Source: Cloacibacterium sp047601505 (GTDB taxonomy: Bacteria > Bacteroidota > Bacteroidia > Flavobacteriales > Weeksellaceae). Taken from it: DNA of 64,000 bases. Positions 44,377 through 53,938 of this stretch are shown in pieces; within the stretch, counting starts at the first letter, position 1, and each line of letters opens with the position of its first letter. The position numbers were made by a program, and so were the translations under genes. The notes beneath the pieces were generated by a model that saw nothing but the letters and a program-made list of their open reading frames with translations, was not told the DNA's origin and did no database searches. Location of the stretch: positions 3,224,001 through 3,288,000 of the forward strand of contig NZ_JASGJD010000001.1 of NCBI RefSeq assembly GCF_047601505.1, read 5' to 3'.

Positions 44377-44404
44377 TCCGTCTTCCAACATCCAACATCC
44401 AACT
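44377..44404. repeat. Heptamer array after the DPP-IV-like peptidase gene
   Basis: Four 7-mers in register: TCCGTCT, TCCAACA, TCCAACA, TCCAACT. In the direction of the minus-strand gene they read TGTTGGA. The array lies directly after that gene's stop at 44407. Confidence 0.65.
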
Positions 44405-44406
44405 TT

Positions 44407-46536
44407 CTACAAATTCTCCAAAATAAAATCTGTCATTTTTTGGTACAATTGAGGTCTTGTTTGTCCACCGTAAATTCCGTGGTTTTTGTCTGGATACGCC
44501 ATAAACTCAAATTGCTTTTTCCCTTGAATTAATGCTTCCGAAAATTCCATAGAATTTTGAAAATGTACGTTATCATCGGCTGTTCCATGAATTAACAAAA
44601 ATTTTCCTTTCAATAAATTAGCAAAAGTAGTTGGCGAATTTTGGTCGTAACCATCAGGGTTTTCTTGTGGTGTTTGCAAAAATCTTTCGGTGTAGATAGA
44701 ATCGTAATATCTCCAATTGGTAACTGGCGCTACAGCAATTCCTGCTTTGAAAACATCAGCACCTTTCGTCATGGCCAAACTCGTCATATAGCCGCCAAAG
44801 CTCCAACCGAAAATCCCGATTCTAGATTTATCAATATAAGATTGTTTCCCGAACCATTTTGCAGCTGCAATTTGATCTTCAATTTCGTATTTTCCTAAGT
44901 TTTTGTAGGTTACTTTTTTGAATTTTGTTCCTTTATAACCCGTTCCACGCCCGTCAACGCACGCTACAATGTATCCTTTTTGAACCAAATGATTGAACCA
45001 AAGTCCGTTTCCTCCGTCCCAAGAATTAGAAACCGATTGAGAACCTGGCCCAGAATATTGATACATAAATAAAGGATATTTTTTATTTGGGTCGAAGTTT
45101 TTCGGTTTTATGATGTAAGCATTCATTTGGTCTCCCACTTCATTAGGGATGGTAATAAACTCGCGAGTAGCAATGTTATCCGCAGTTAATTTAGACAATA
45201 AAGCATCGTTGTTTTGAAGTTCTTTAAGAGATTTTCCGCTGCCATCTTTCAATGTATAAACATTAGGTTTATTAGCGGTAGAACTCGTTTCGATGAAATA
45301 TTGATAATTTTTAGAAAAATCTGCTCTGTTATTGCCTTCAGCCTGAGAAAGAAGCGTCATTTTTCCGTTAGAAATATTCACTTTAGAAACCACTTTATTT
45401 AAGCTTCCTTTTTCTGTAGTTTGAATAAAAACTTCTTTGGTTTTAGGATTAAATCCGTAGTAATCTGTAATTTCCCAATTGCCTTTGGTAACAGGTTTTT
45501 TAAGACTTCCTTTAGCATCGAACCAGTACAAATGGCGGAAACCACTTCTTTCAGAAGCCCAAAGAAAAGAATTGTCGTCTAAAAATTCTAAAGTCAAATT
45601 ATCGGTTTCAATCCAAGCGTTGTCTGTTTCTGAGATTAATTTAGAAACTGCGCCAGTAGAAGTATTTACTTTAAGAATATCAACTTTATTCTGATGTCTG
45701 TTGCTTGTTGCCAAAGCTACCTCATCATTTTTTGAAGTACTAAAAACCTGAGGAATGTAGTAATTTTCAAAACTTCCTAAATTCAAATCTAACGTTTTAG
45801 CAGAATTTAATTGATACAAATGCGCCGAAACGGTAGAATTAACTTCCCCAGCTTTTGGATATTTGTAAGTCATTAATTTTGGATACAAATTCTTACCGTA
45901 AATTGGGATATTGATTTCTGGAACTTTGCTTTCGTCTGATTTTACAAAAATTAGAGCATCGCTTCCTTTGCTCCATTGGTAAAAATCTGCATGCCCGAAT
46001 TCTTCTTCGTACACCCAATCTCCCAATCCGTTGATGATAGAGTTTTTCTTGCCATCTGTGGTAATCTGAGTGATTTTCCCTGAAGATAAATCTTGATAAA
46101 ATAAATTATTATCAACAATAAAAGCCACTTTGCTACCATCTGGAGAAAACTTAGGCTCTTGAACAAATTCTCCGTTATTTAAACTAACAATTTGACCAGA
46201 TTTTAAATCTTTCACATCAAATTTCCCTAAGAAAGAATGTCTGTAGATAGGTTCAGAGTCTTTCTGCAAAAGGATTTTGGATTCGTCATCAGAAAACGTG
46301 TAACTTTGGTATCTTCCATCAACAATATTACCAACTTTGTCGGTAGTTTTATAAGAATATTTTACAATTCCGCCTTGTTCTATCACTGCATAATTTTCGC
46401 CATCTTTAAGCGAAGCAATTCCAGAAATCCCTTTACCACGATAGTAACCAGAGTAAATTTTGTCTAGCGTAATTTCTTGAGCAAAAGCAATATTTGCCAT
46501 TACCAAAAAACACGCACTAATGAGTAATTTTTTCAT
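44407..46536 (-). CDS. Dipeptidyl-peptidase IV-like S9 serine peptidase
   Basis: A 709-residue secreted peptidase: signal peptide (cleavage near AFAQ, residue 20), N-terminal beta-propeller (about 40-470) and C-terminal alpha/beta-hydrolase domain. Catalytic residues are Ser579 in GWSFGG, an Asp in GTADDNVH near 655 and His686 in DKNHG. It cleaves X-Pro dipeptides from peptide N-termini in the periplasm. The products suit the nearby POT transporters. It starts 34 bp after glk and may be co-transcribed. Confidence 0.93.
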   Translation of the reverse strand: MKKLLISACFLVMANIAFAQEITLDKIYSGYYRGKGISGIASLKDGENYAVIEQGGIVKYSYKTTDKVGNIVDGRYQSYTFSDDESKILLQKDSEPIYRHSFLGKFDVKDLKSGQIVSLNNGEFVQEPKFSPDGSKVAFIVDNNLFYQDLSSGKITQITTDGKKNSIINGLGDWVYEEEFGHADFYQWSKGSDALIFVKSDESKVPEINIPIYGKNLYPKLMTYKYPKAGEVNSTVSAHLYQLNSAKTLDLNLGSFENYYIPQVFSTSKNDEVALATSNRHQNKVDILKVNTSTGAVSKLISETDNAWIETDNLTLEFLDDNSFLWASERSGFRHLYWFDAKGSLKKPVTKGNWEITDYYGFNPKTKEVFIQTTEKGSLNKVVSKVNISNGKMTLLSQAEGNNRADFSKNYQYFIETSSTANKPNVYTLKDGSGKSLKELQNNDALLSKLTADNIATREFITIPNEVGDQMNAYIIKPKNFDPNKKYPLFMYQYSGPGSQSVSNSWDGGNGLWFNHLVQKGYIVACVDGRGTGYKGTKFKKVTYKNLGKYEIEDQIAAAKWFGKQSYIDKSRIGIFGWSFGGYMTSLAMTKGADVFKAGIAVAPVTNWRYYDSIYTERFLQTPQENPDGYDQNSPTTFANLLKGKFLLIHGTADDNVHFQNSMEFSEALIQGKKQFEFMAYPDKNHGIYGGQTRPQLYQKMTDFILENL

Positions 46537-46570
46537 TTTATCAAATTATATTATCTTTAATTTTTTCCTT

Positions 46571-47611
46571 CTATTCCGAAAAAGCACCATAATAAGCTGC
46601 TCCGTACAATCCTGTTTTGCTATTTAAATTCAGATAAATAGGAATTTCTGACAACAGAGGTTCCATTTCATCGCATTTTAAAAAGCTGGCTTCAAATTTA
46701 TCCTTATTGATGAAATTATAAATTCTAGGCGGAATTCCTCCTCCTAAAACCAAACCACCAGTAGATTTGTAATTCAACACCATATTATTGGCTCTACGTG
46801 CCATAAAATCTACAAACATTTCCATCGCCATCACACAAGTTGCATTAAGTTCTCGCATGGCTGTATGGCTAATTACTGCAGATTTATCTGCTTCTTCAGC
46901 TAATTTCTGAGTAAGCCAGCCTGGTTCTTCGTGCCCTTTTTCGTCACGTAAAAACTGATAAATTTTATAAATAGCAGGCCCGGAAACCAAACGTTCCCAA
47001 ATCACAATTTCGCCGTATGTTTTTTGTAAAAACTTCACCAATTCAAATTCCACATCTGTTCGTGGTGCAAATTCGCTATGTCCGCCTTCCGAAGGCATTG
47101 GTCTTAAATATTTTCCGTCCCAAAAAAGACAAGCTTCGCCTAAACCAGTTCCTGGAGCTAAAACCGCTAAATGACCACCAATGGTAGGATTACCTTCTCT
47201 AATGGTTTTCATAAATTCATCATCTACCTCAGCAAGACCAAAAGAAGTAGCTTCTAAATCATTAACCAAATACACTTTTTCTACGCCCAAATCTCTTCTT
47301 AGTTCTCTCGTATCTATTTTATAAACAATATTAGTGGTATAGCAGACACCATCTACAACAGGACCTGCTGCACCAATAGAAACTCTGTCTGGCTTATCAT
47401 ACCCATTTTTCTTAATAAAATCTAGAATAATCTCAGAAAGAGATTTGTAATTATTGGTAACATAAGTGTCTTCTGCTACCAAAACCATTTTGCCGTCTTC
47501 CGAAACAAATTTTGCAATATTGGTTTTTGTACCGCCAACATCTGCGGCAATTACATTTAGATTATTATTTTCAGGATTATTAATCTGAGGTAAATACAAT
47601 GGAAATTTCAT
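46571..47611 (-). CDS. glk: Glucokinase
   Basis: Phosphorylates glucose with ATP. The 346-residue protein is a Glk-family (not ROK) kinase with ADVGGTKTNIAKF near 23 (phosphate-1 loop), GAAGPVVDG near 79, the catalytic-Asp region LVNDLEATSFG near 115 and APGTGLGEA near 152. It could channel glucose released by surface glycosidases or glycogen breakdown. A 145-bp gap without a clear promoter separates it from cutC on the same strand. Confidence 0.9.
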   Translation of the reverse strand: MKFPLYLPQINNPENNNLNVIAADVGGTKTNIAKFVSEDGKMVLVAEDTYVTNNYKSLSEIILDFIKKNGYDKPDRVSIGAAGPVVDGVCYTTNIVYKIDTRELRRDLGVEKVYLVNDLEATSFGLAEVDDEFMKTIREGNPTIGGHLAVLAPGTGLGEACLFWDGKYLRPMPSEGGHSEFAPRTDVEFELVKFLQKTYGEIVIWERLVSGPAIYKIYQFLRDEKGHEEPGWLTQKLAEEADKSAVISHTAMRELNATCVMAMEMFVDFMARRANNMVLNYKSTGGLVLGGGIPPRIYNFINKDKFEASFLKCDEMEPLLSEIPIYLNLNSKTGLYGAAYYGAFSE

Positions 47612-47756
47612 AATTTTCTATTTTTTGGGTAATAATTGGGAGGCTTCAAATAAAATTAGTAGAAATAAAAGTACATTTAGTTACAAAAAGACTACCCTTT
47701 TTAAAAAGCCCCGATAAAATTAATGATTTTTGAAAAAACAGCATTCATAAAGAAAG

Positions 47757-48413
47757 TTAAAGTTGAGATTTTAAAGAAACAATCTCATTAAAATCTGGCA
47801 TTTTACCATTTAAAATTCCAGAGCTGTGAAAACTTTTAGCTTGAGTATAATTTTTAATTTCTGAAACATTAGAAGAGCGCAAACCTCCACCACAAAGAAT
47901 ATCAATTCTATTATTGGCAAGTTCTACTAAGCTTTTTAAAATTTCTTTTCCTTCTGTTACGTTAGATTTTGTACCAGAAGTAAGAATGGTTTTGAAACCA
48001 CAAGAAATTACTTCTTCTAGAGATTTTTGATAATGATTAACTCTATCAAAAGCTCTGTGAAAAGTACAAGGAAGACCTTCTGCCAATGCTACCAATTCTA
48101 TATTTTGTGCAAGATTAACTTCTGACTTTTCATCTAAAATTCCAAAAACAAAACCATCAGCTCCTTTTTTTTTGAATTCTAACAATTGATTTTTCATCAA
48201 TTGAAACTCTTCATTATTATAACAAAAATTTCCACCTCTGGTTCTAATCATCACAAAAACAGGAATAGCTATTTCTTTTTTAAGTTCTAAAAAATCTGAA
48301 AGCGAAGGAGTAATTCCGCCCACATCTAAACCTGCACAAAACTCTATCCTATCTGCACCAGCTTTAGCTGCAATAATGGCAGATTCTTTATCAAAACAAG
48401 CAATTTCTAACAT
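47757..48413 (-). CDS. cutC: CutC family TIM-barrel protein
   Basis: A 218-residue protein beginning LEIACFDKESAIIAAKAGADRIEFC, the CutC hallmark, with FVMIRTRGGNF near 54 and LTSGTKSNVTEG near 140. The name comes from copper homeostasis in E. coli, but that role is disputed. Its neighbours here (glycosylasparaginase and hexosaminidase upstream) suggest a link to amino-sugar metabolism. That link is inference from context. Confidence 0.9.
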   Translation of the reverse strand: MLEIACFDKESAIIAAKAGADRIEFCAGLDVGGITPSLSDFLELKKEIAIPVFVMIRTRGGNFCYNNEEFQLMKNQLLEFKKKGADGFVFGILDEKSEVNLAQNIELVALAEGLPCTFHRAFDRVNHYQKSLEEVISCGFKTILTSGTKSNVTEGKEILKSLVELANNRIDILCGGGLRSSNVSEIKNYTQAKSFHSSGILNGKMPDFNEIVSLKSQL

Positions 48414-48422
48414 ATATTTTTA

Positions 48423-48457
48423 GATTTGAGAATCGAGAACCTAGATTCAAGATTGCG
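48423..48457. repeat. Short heptamer-phased tract between cutC and glycosylasparaginase
   Basis: Five 7-mers in register: GATTTGA, GAATCGA, GAACCTA, GATTCAA, GATTGCG. It lies just beyond the stop of the minus-strand glycosylasparaginase gene. Confidence 0.45.
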
Positions 48458-48468
48458 TTTTTAAAATT

Positions 48469-49455
48469 CTAAATTAAGCTTTCAGCATCAATTAAAACAT
48501 TTCCTTCGGAAGTATAAACCGCATAATTGAAGCCTTTTTGCAAACAAAAAGCTCCCGTTTCACCATTTTTATTCATTGCAATAAAACCAATTTGAGTATC
48601 TTTTACATTACGATTTTGGTTTACAAAATTTTTGTAGATTCTTCTCACCGCTTCTTCACAAGCTTGTTGCGGAGATTTACCTTGTCGCATTAATTCTACC
48701 ACCAAAAAAGAACCACACGTTCTTATCACTTCTTCACCATGACCTGTAGCTGTAGCGGCACCAATTTCGTTATCCACAAAAAGTCCAGCTCCAATGATAG
48801 GAGAATCTCCCACTCTACCGTGTAATTTATAAGCCATACCAGAAGTGGTGCAAGCTCCAGAAAGATTACCACTTTCGTCCATAGCTATCATGCCAATAGT
48901 ATCGTGATTTTCTATATTTACAACAGGTTTATATTCCGAAGTTTTCAACCACTGTTTCCATTCTTTTTCGGAAGTTGGAGTGAGCAAATTCTCTTTCTTA
49001 AAACCTTGAGAAACGGCAAATTGCAAGGCTCCATCTCCTACCAACATTACGTGCGGAGTTTTTTCCATCACCGCTCTGGCAACAGAAACAGGATTTTTGA
49101 TATTTTCGAGACAAGCTACAGAACCAATATTGGCTTTTTCGTCCATAACACAAGCATCTAGCGTTACTCTACCATCTCTATCTGGTCTTCCGCCATAGCC
49201 AACACTTCTTTCATCAGGGTCATTTTCTACCAATCTTACCCCAATTTCTACAGCATCTAAAGCTTTTCCTCCTTTAGATAAAATTTTCCAAGCTTCTTCA
49301 TTGGCTTTCAAACCAAAATTCCAAGTAGAAAGAACTACAGGTTTCTGAATTTTCTTTGGTTTTTGAGGAATAAATTCTTCAGCTTTCCACGGATTGAGTG
49401 CTAAAACAGCAGAAAGAACCCCTGCTTTTTTAATGAAATTTCGTCTGTTTGACAT
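48469..49455 (-). CDS. Glycosylasparaginase (N4-(beta-N-acetylglucosaminyl)-L-asparaginase)
   Basis: Cleaves the GlcNAc-Asn bond of deglycosylated glycopeptides. The 328-residue precursor has a twin-arginine-like signal (SNRRNFIKKAG), so it is exported to the periplasm. The autoproteolysis site is HDTIGM, making Thr186 the new N-terminal nucleophile of the beta subunit, followed by SGMAYKLHGRVGDSP and GHGEEVIR as in the Elizabethkingia meningoseptica enzyme. It is 2 bp from the hexosaminidase gene, hence co-transcribed. Confidence 0.94.
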   Translation of the reverse strand: MSNRRNFIKKAGVLSAVLALNPWKAEEFIPQKPKKIQKPVVLSTWNFGLKANEEAWKILSKGGKALDAVEIGVRLVENDPDERSVGYGGRPDRDGRVTLDACVMDEKANIGSVACLENIKNPVSVARAVMEKTPHVMLVGDGALQFAVSQGFKKENLLTPTSEKEWKQWLKTSEYKPVVNIENHDTIGMIAMDESGNLSGACTTSGMAYKLHGRVGDSPIIGAGLFVDNEIGAATATGHGEEVIRTCGSFLVVELMRQGKSPQQACEEAVRRIYKNFVNQNRNVKDTQIGFIAMNKNGETGAFCLQKGFNYAVYTSEGNVLIDAESLI

Positions 49456-49457
49456 TG

Positions 49458-51053
49458 TTATTTCTTTGGTAAATTTAATGGTTGATTAATAGATTCTTTG
49501 CTATAATTAATTTTCAATTGATCCCAAATTGGATATTGACTCTGAACTCTTTTTTTGAAATTAGTAAAATCTGAATTCGTTCCCCACAAAACTTCAGAAA
49601 GTGCTGTAATTCTAGGAAAAACCATATATTCTACTTGCTCTGGCGTGGTAATATATTCTGTCCAAACATTGCCTTGAGTTCCCAAAACAAATTTTTTCTT
49701 GTCTTCAGCTAATTTCTCTGGAATTACATGGTACGAATACACTTTTTCTGTAGAAGTATAACCTCCAAAAGCAATAGGTTCTGTTTCTGGATTGCCCTGA
49801 TAATGGTTGAAATAGCAAAAATTACCCGGCGTCATCACCACTTCATGCGAGAAATTGGCCGCCGCAATACCGCCATCCTCTCCACGCCAAGACATCACTC
49901 TGGCATTAGGCGCAAGACCACCTTCTAAAATCTCGTCCCAACCGATGATTTCTCTACCGTGTTTGTTCAAGAATTTTTCTATTCTTTGTATAAAATAACT
50001 TTGCAACTCGTGTTCGTCTCTCAATCCTTCTTTTTTAATCAGAGCTTGAGCTATTTCGTTGGTTTTCCATTGCGTTTTAGGAGCTTCATCTCCTCCAATG
50101 TGAATAATTTTTGATGGAAAAAGATGCATTACTTCTTTCAAAACATTTTCTAAAAATGTAAAAGTCTCTTCTTTTGGACAAAAAATATCGTCAAAAACAC
50201 CCCATTTCCCAACCACTTCTATTGACTTACCAGTACAGCCCAATTCTGGATATGCTGCAATCGCTGCTGAAGCATGCCCTGGCATTTCAATTTCTGGAAT
50301 AATGGTAATATGACGTTCCGAAGCGTATTTTACAATTCCTTTAATGTCTTCTTGCGTATAAAAACCACCATATCTTTTTTCTTCAAATTTATTATCGGCA
50401 TATTTTCCAATCATAGAGCGGTTTCGCCAAGCGCCAATTTCGGTAAGTTTTGGATATTTTTTAATTTCAATTCTCCAGCCTTGGTCGTCTGTAAGATGCC
50501 AATGAAAAGTATTCATCTTGTACATTGCCAAGAAATCTATGTATTTTTTGATGAATTCTTTAGGAAAAAAATGCCTCGAAACATCCAAATGCATTCCTCG
50601 CCATTGGAATTTCGGAGAATCTGTGATTTCCAGATTTGGAATGGAAGATTTAGACGACAATAACTGAATTAAAGTATTTAAAGCATAAAACTCACCAATA
50701 TCATCAGTTGATTTTATAAAAACTTTATTTTCATTAATTTTCAAAACGTATTTCCCTTTAGAGAGAAAATTCTCATTTGGAAAAGGAAGCAAAGAAGAAA
50801 AACTAATATTTGGTTTATGCCTATCATCCGACAATTCACACTTAATATCAAATTTAGAAAGGATATCTTTGTATAAATAATATTTTTTTGATAAAATACC
50901 TTTTTCAAAAATAATTGTTTTTGGCAATTCATAATTTCCAGTTTTAATTTCCACTTTCTGAGGATAAGGAATCAAAGGCAAATCTTGAGCCGATATTTTA
51001 GTAAAAAAGAAACAAAATGTAATGATTGCAAAATATCTGAAAAAGGATTTCAT
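49458..51053 (-). CDS. GH20 beta-N-acetylhexosaminidase
   Basis: Removes terminal beta-linked GlcNAc/GalNAc. The 531-residue protein has a signal peptide (cleavage near KISAQ, residue 23), a GH20b domain (about 25-145) and the GH20 barrel from about 148. WHLTDDQGWRIEI is near 185 and the catalytic pair D322-E323 is in IGGDEAP. It is the first gene of the hexosaminidase-glycosylasparaginase-cutC operon and diverges from the GH92 mannosidase across 49 bp. Confidence 0.95.
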   Translation of the reverse strand: MKSFFRYFAIITFCFFFTKISAQDLPLIPYPQKVEIKTGNYELPKTIIFEKGILSKKYYLYKDILSKFDIKCELSDDRHKPNISFSSLLPFPNENFLSKGKYVLKINENKVFIKSTDDIGEFYALNTLIQLLSSKSSIPNLEITDSPKFQWRGMHLDVSRHFFPKEFIKKYIDFLAMYKMNTFHWHLTDDQGWRIEIKKYPKLTEIGAWRNRSMIGKYADNKFEEKRYGGFYTQEDIKGIVKYASERHITIIPEIEMPGHASAAIAAYPELGCTGKSIEVVGKWGVFDDIFCPKEETFTFLENVLKEVMHLFPSKIIHIGGDEAPKTQWKTNEIAQALIKKEGLRDEHELQSYFIQRIEKFLNKHGREIIGWDEILEGGLAPNARVMSWRGEDGGIAAANFSHEVVMTPGNFCYFNHYQGNPETEPIAFGGYTSTEKVYSYHVIPEKLAEDKKKFVLGTQGNVWTEYITTPEQVEYMVFPRITALSEVLWGTNSDFTNFKKRVQSQYPIWDQLKINYSKESINQPLNLPKK

Positions 51054-51102
51054 AAGGTTTAGAATTATTTTATAATTTTAAAAAATTAAAAATACAGTTT
51101 TT

Positions 51103-53886
51103 ATGTCAAAACTTTATAAGATTTATCTATTTTTATTTATATTATTATTCTCTTCGGTCTATTCGCAAAAGAAATTTTCAGAATATGTAAATCCTTTCAT
51201 CGGAACTGGCGGACATGGACATACTTTTCCGGGAGCTACACTTCCTTTTGGGATGGTACAACTTTCGCCAGACACCAGAATAGACGACAGTTGGGACGGT
51301 TGTAGTGGTTATCATTACTCAGATTCTGTAATTTACGGATTCTCGCACACGCACCTCAACGGAACGGGTGTTTCTGATTATGGAGACATTATGCTGATGC
51401 CAACCATGGGAAATCCTAGCTTAAACAATAAAGATTATTCGTCTAAATTCTCTCATCAAAACGAAAAAGCAAGCGCTGGCTATTACGAAGTTTTGCTCGA
51501 TAAATTCAACATAAAAGCAAGATTAACCACAACAACCAGAGTGGGCTACCACGAATATACTTTCAATAATGCCGGACAAGCCAATCTAATTTTAGATTTA
51601 AATCATAGAGATAAGCTTTTGGAAGGCGAAGTAAAAGTAGTTGATGATAAAACCATCGAAGTTTTCAGAAGAAGTAAAGCGTGGGCAGAAAATCAATACA
51701 TTTTTGCAAGAATTGAATTTTCTAAACCCATGAAAATTTCAAAAAGTGATGTAAATAATCCACTCAATATTTTATTCGGAAAAAAAATTAAATATGCCTT
51801 CTCTAGCCAAGTTTCAAAAGGTGAAAAAATATTGGTAAAAGTTTCACTTTCTCTCACAGGTTTTGAAGGAGCAGAAAAAAATATGCTTGCCGAAGGAAAA
51901 TCTTGGAATTTTGAGAGAATTAAGAGAAAAGCAGAAAATTTCTGGAACAAAGAGCTTTCTAAAATTGAAATAGAAACACCAGAAACAGATAAACTCTCCA
52001 CTTTTTACAGCGCTTTGTATCACGTTTTCACTCAACCCAATATTGCCAATGATGTGGACGGAAAATACAGAGGCAGAGACAACAAAATTCACTCTGCAAA
52101 TCACGATTATTATACCGTTTTTTCGCTTTGGGACACCTTCAGAGCATATCATCCTTTGATGACTTTAATTGATAAAAAACGAACCGCAGATTTCATCAAC
52201 ACCTTTATTTTACAATACGAACAAAGTAAAAGATTGCCCATTTGGGAACTCGCAAGTAATGAAACCTATTGTATGATTGGTTACCACAGCGTTTCTGTAA
52301 TTGCAGATGCGATGATAAATGGCGTAACAGGTTTCGACTACGAAAAAGCGTATGAAGCGGCAAAAAATTCTGCTAATAATTTTAATGACTTCGGTATGAA
52401 AACCTATCGTGAAAATGGTTTTTTGAGCATTGACGACGAACACGAAAGCGTTTCTAAAACCGTAGAATATGCTTATGACGATTGGTGCATCGCTCAAATG
52501 GCTCAATTTTTAAACAAAGCTAATGATTACGAAACGTTCATGAAACGTTCTCAAAGTTGGAAAAATTTATTCGATGAAGACAAAAAATTCATTCGTCCGA
52601 AGAAAAATGGAAACTGGAATGAACCTTTTGACCCTAAAGAAATCAACAATAATTTCACCGAAGGAAATGCATGGCATTACACATTTTTTGTTCCTCAAGA
52701 CATCAATGGAATGATTAAAGCTTATGGTGGTGACGAAGCATTTGAGAAAAAACTCGACCAGATGTTTTCTGAAGAATCTAAAACTACAGGTAGAGAACAA
52801 GTGGATGTTACAGGTTTAATTGGGCAATACGCACAAGGGAACGAACCGAGTCATCACGTTGCTTATCTCTACAATTTTGTTGGAAAACCAGAAAAAACCA
52901 GAGAAAAAGTGCATTACATTTTAGAAAATTTTTACAAAAATGCTCCAGATGGTTTAATTGGCAATGAAGATTGCGGACAAATGAGCGCTTGGTATGTTTT
53001 GAGTTCTATTGGTTTGTACAAAGTAACGCCGGGTTCTACTTATTGGACGACGACTGAACCTTTGTTCAAAAAAATTAAATTAAATCTCGAAGACCATAAT
53101 TCCGTAATATTCTACAACAAAAACGACATTATCGAATGGCTTTCTAAAACGCCAGTTGCTGAGCCCAGAAAATTAAACGAAATTGTAACTTCGCCTGTTA
53201 TCAATTCAGAAAAAAGGACTTTTGAAAATGAAGAAAATATTGAAATTGAATCTGCTCTAAACAATAAAACATTTTATGCCATTAACGGGAATAATTTTCA
53301 AGAATATACGGGTGATTTTAAGATAAAAGAAACTTCTACGATCAAAGCTTACTCCGAAAACAACAAAGGAGAAAAAAGTGTTGTTGTTTTTTCAAAAATT
53401 TATAAGAAACCAAACCATTATTCCATAGAAATTCAATCCAAACCTCATCCTCAATATTTTGCTGGCGGAAACGAAGGTTTAATAGACGGAATTCTTGGTG
53501 AGGTAAACTGGCGAAAAGGAGATTGGCATGGTTATCAATCGCAAGATTTTGAAGCGATTATTGATTTAAAAGAACCAAAAGAAATTTCTAAAATATCTTT
53601 AGAATTTCTGCAAGATTCCAGAGCTTGGATTATAGCGCCTACTCTAGTAACTATTTACACATCTATAGACAACAAAAACTTTTTAAAAGCCGGAGAAATA
53701 ATACCACGGGTAAAACCAGATGATATGAATGCACAAACATTCAATATCAATTTATCTTTTGTTACTCAAAAGGCAAAATTTGTAAAAATTATCGCAAAAA
53801 ACTTCGGAAAACTCCCAGACTGGCATCAAGGAAGTGCTTATAATGGCGAAGCTTATATTTTTATTTCGGAGATTAACATACAATAA
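51103..53886 (+). CDS. GH92 alpha-mannosidase with C-terminal carbohydrate-binding-like domains
   Basis: A 927-residue secreted enzyme: signal peptide (cleavage near VYSQ, residue 22), the GH92 domain from YVNPFIGTGGHGHTFPGA near 28 to about 690, then a CHB_HEX_C-like segment (700-770) and an F5/8 type C-like domain (770-927). GH92 enzymes are calcium-dependent exo-alpha-mannosidases. The NEDCGQMSAWYVLSSIG motif near 622 contains the acidic catalytic region. Facing the hexosaminidase and glycosylasparaginase genes, it points to N-glycan breakdown. Confidence 0.94.
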   Translation: MSKLYKIYLFLFILLFSSVYSQKKFSEYVNPFIGTGGHGHTFPGATLPFGMVQLSPDTRIDDSWDGCSGYHYSDSVIYGFSHTHLNGTGVSDYGDIMLMPTMGNPSLNNKDYSSKFSHQNEKASAGYYEVLLDKFNIKARLTTTTRVGYHEYTFNNAGQANLILDLNHRDKLLEGEVKVVDDKTIEVFRRSKAWAENQYIFARIEFSKPMKISKSDVNNPLNILFGKKIKYAFSSQVSKGEKILVKVSLSLTGFEGAEKNMLAEGKSWNFERIKRKAENFWNKELSKIEIETPETDKLSTFYSALYHVFTQPNIANDVDGKYRGRDNKIHSANHDYYTVFSLWDTFRAYHPLMTLIDKKRTADFINTFILQYEQSKRLPIWELASNETYCMIGYHSVSVIADAMINGVTGFDYEKAYEAAKNSANNFNDFGMKTYRENGFLSIDDEHESVSKTVEYAYDDWCIAQMAQFLNKANDYETFMKRSQSWKNLFDEDKKFIRPKKNGNWNEPFDPKEINNNFTEGNAWHYTFFVPQDINGMIKAYGGDEAFEKKLDQMFSEESKTTGREQVDVTGLIGQYAQGNEPSHHVAYLYNFVGKPEKTREKVHYILENFYKNAPDGLIGNEDCGQMSAWYVLSSIGLYKVTPGSTYWTTTEPLFKKIKLNLEDHNSVIFYNKNDIIEWLSKTPVAEPRKLNEIVTSPVINSEKRTFENEENIEIESALNNKTFYAINGNNFQEYTGDFKIKETSTIKAYSENNKGEKSVVVFSKIYKKPNHYSIEIQSKPHPQYFAGGNEGLIDGILGEVNWRKGDWHGYQSQDFEAIIDLKEPKEISKISLEFLQDSRAWIIAPTLVTIYTSIDNKNFLKAGEIIPRVKPDDMNAQTFNINLSFVTQKAKFVKIIAKNFGKLPDWHQGSAYNGEAYIFISEINIQ

Positions 53887-53915
53887 AAAAGCGCTTCTAA
53901 AAAATTAGAAGCGCT
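53884..53915. terminator. Bidirectional terminator between GH92 and the GT35 phosphorylase
   Basis: AGCGCTTCTAA (53890-53900) pairs with TTAGAAGCGCT (53905-53915) around AAAA. The T-run is stronger on the minus strand; a weaker T-rich stretch follows on the plus strand. Confidence 0.85.
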
Positions 53916-53938
53916 CTTATTTATTTCTGAAAATTGAA

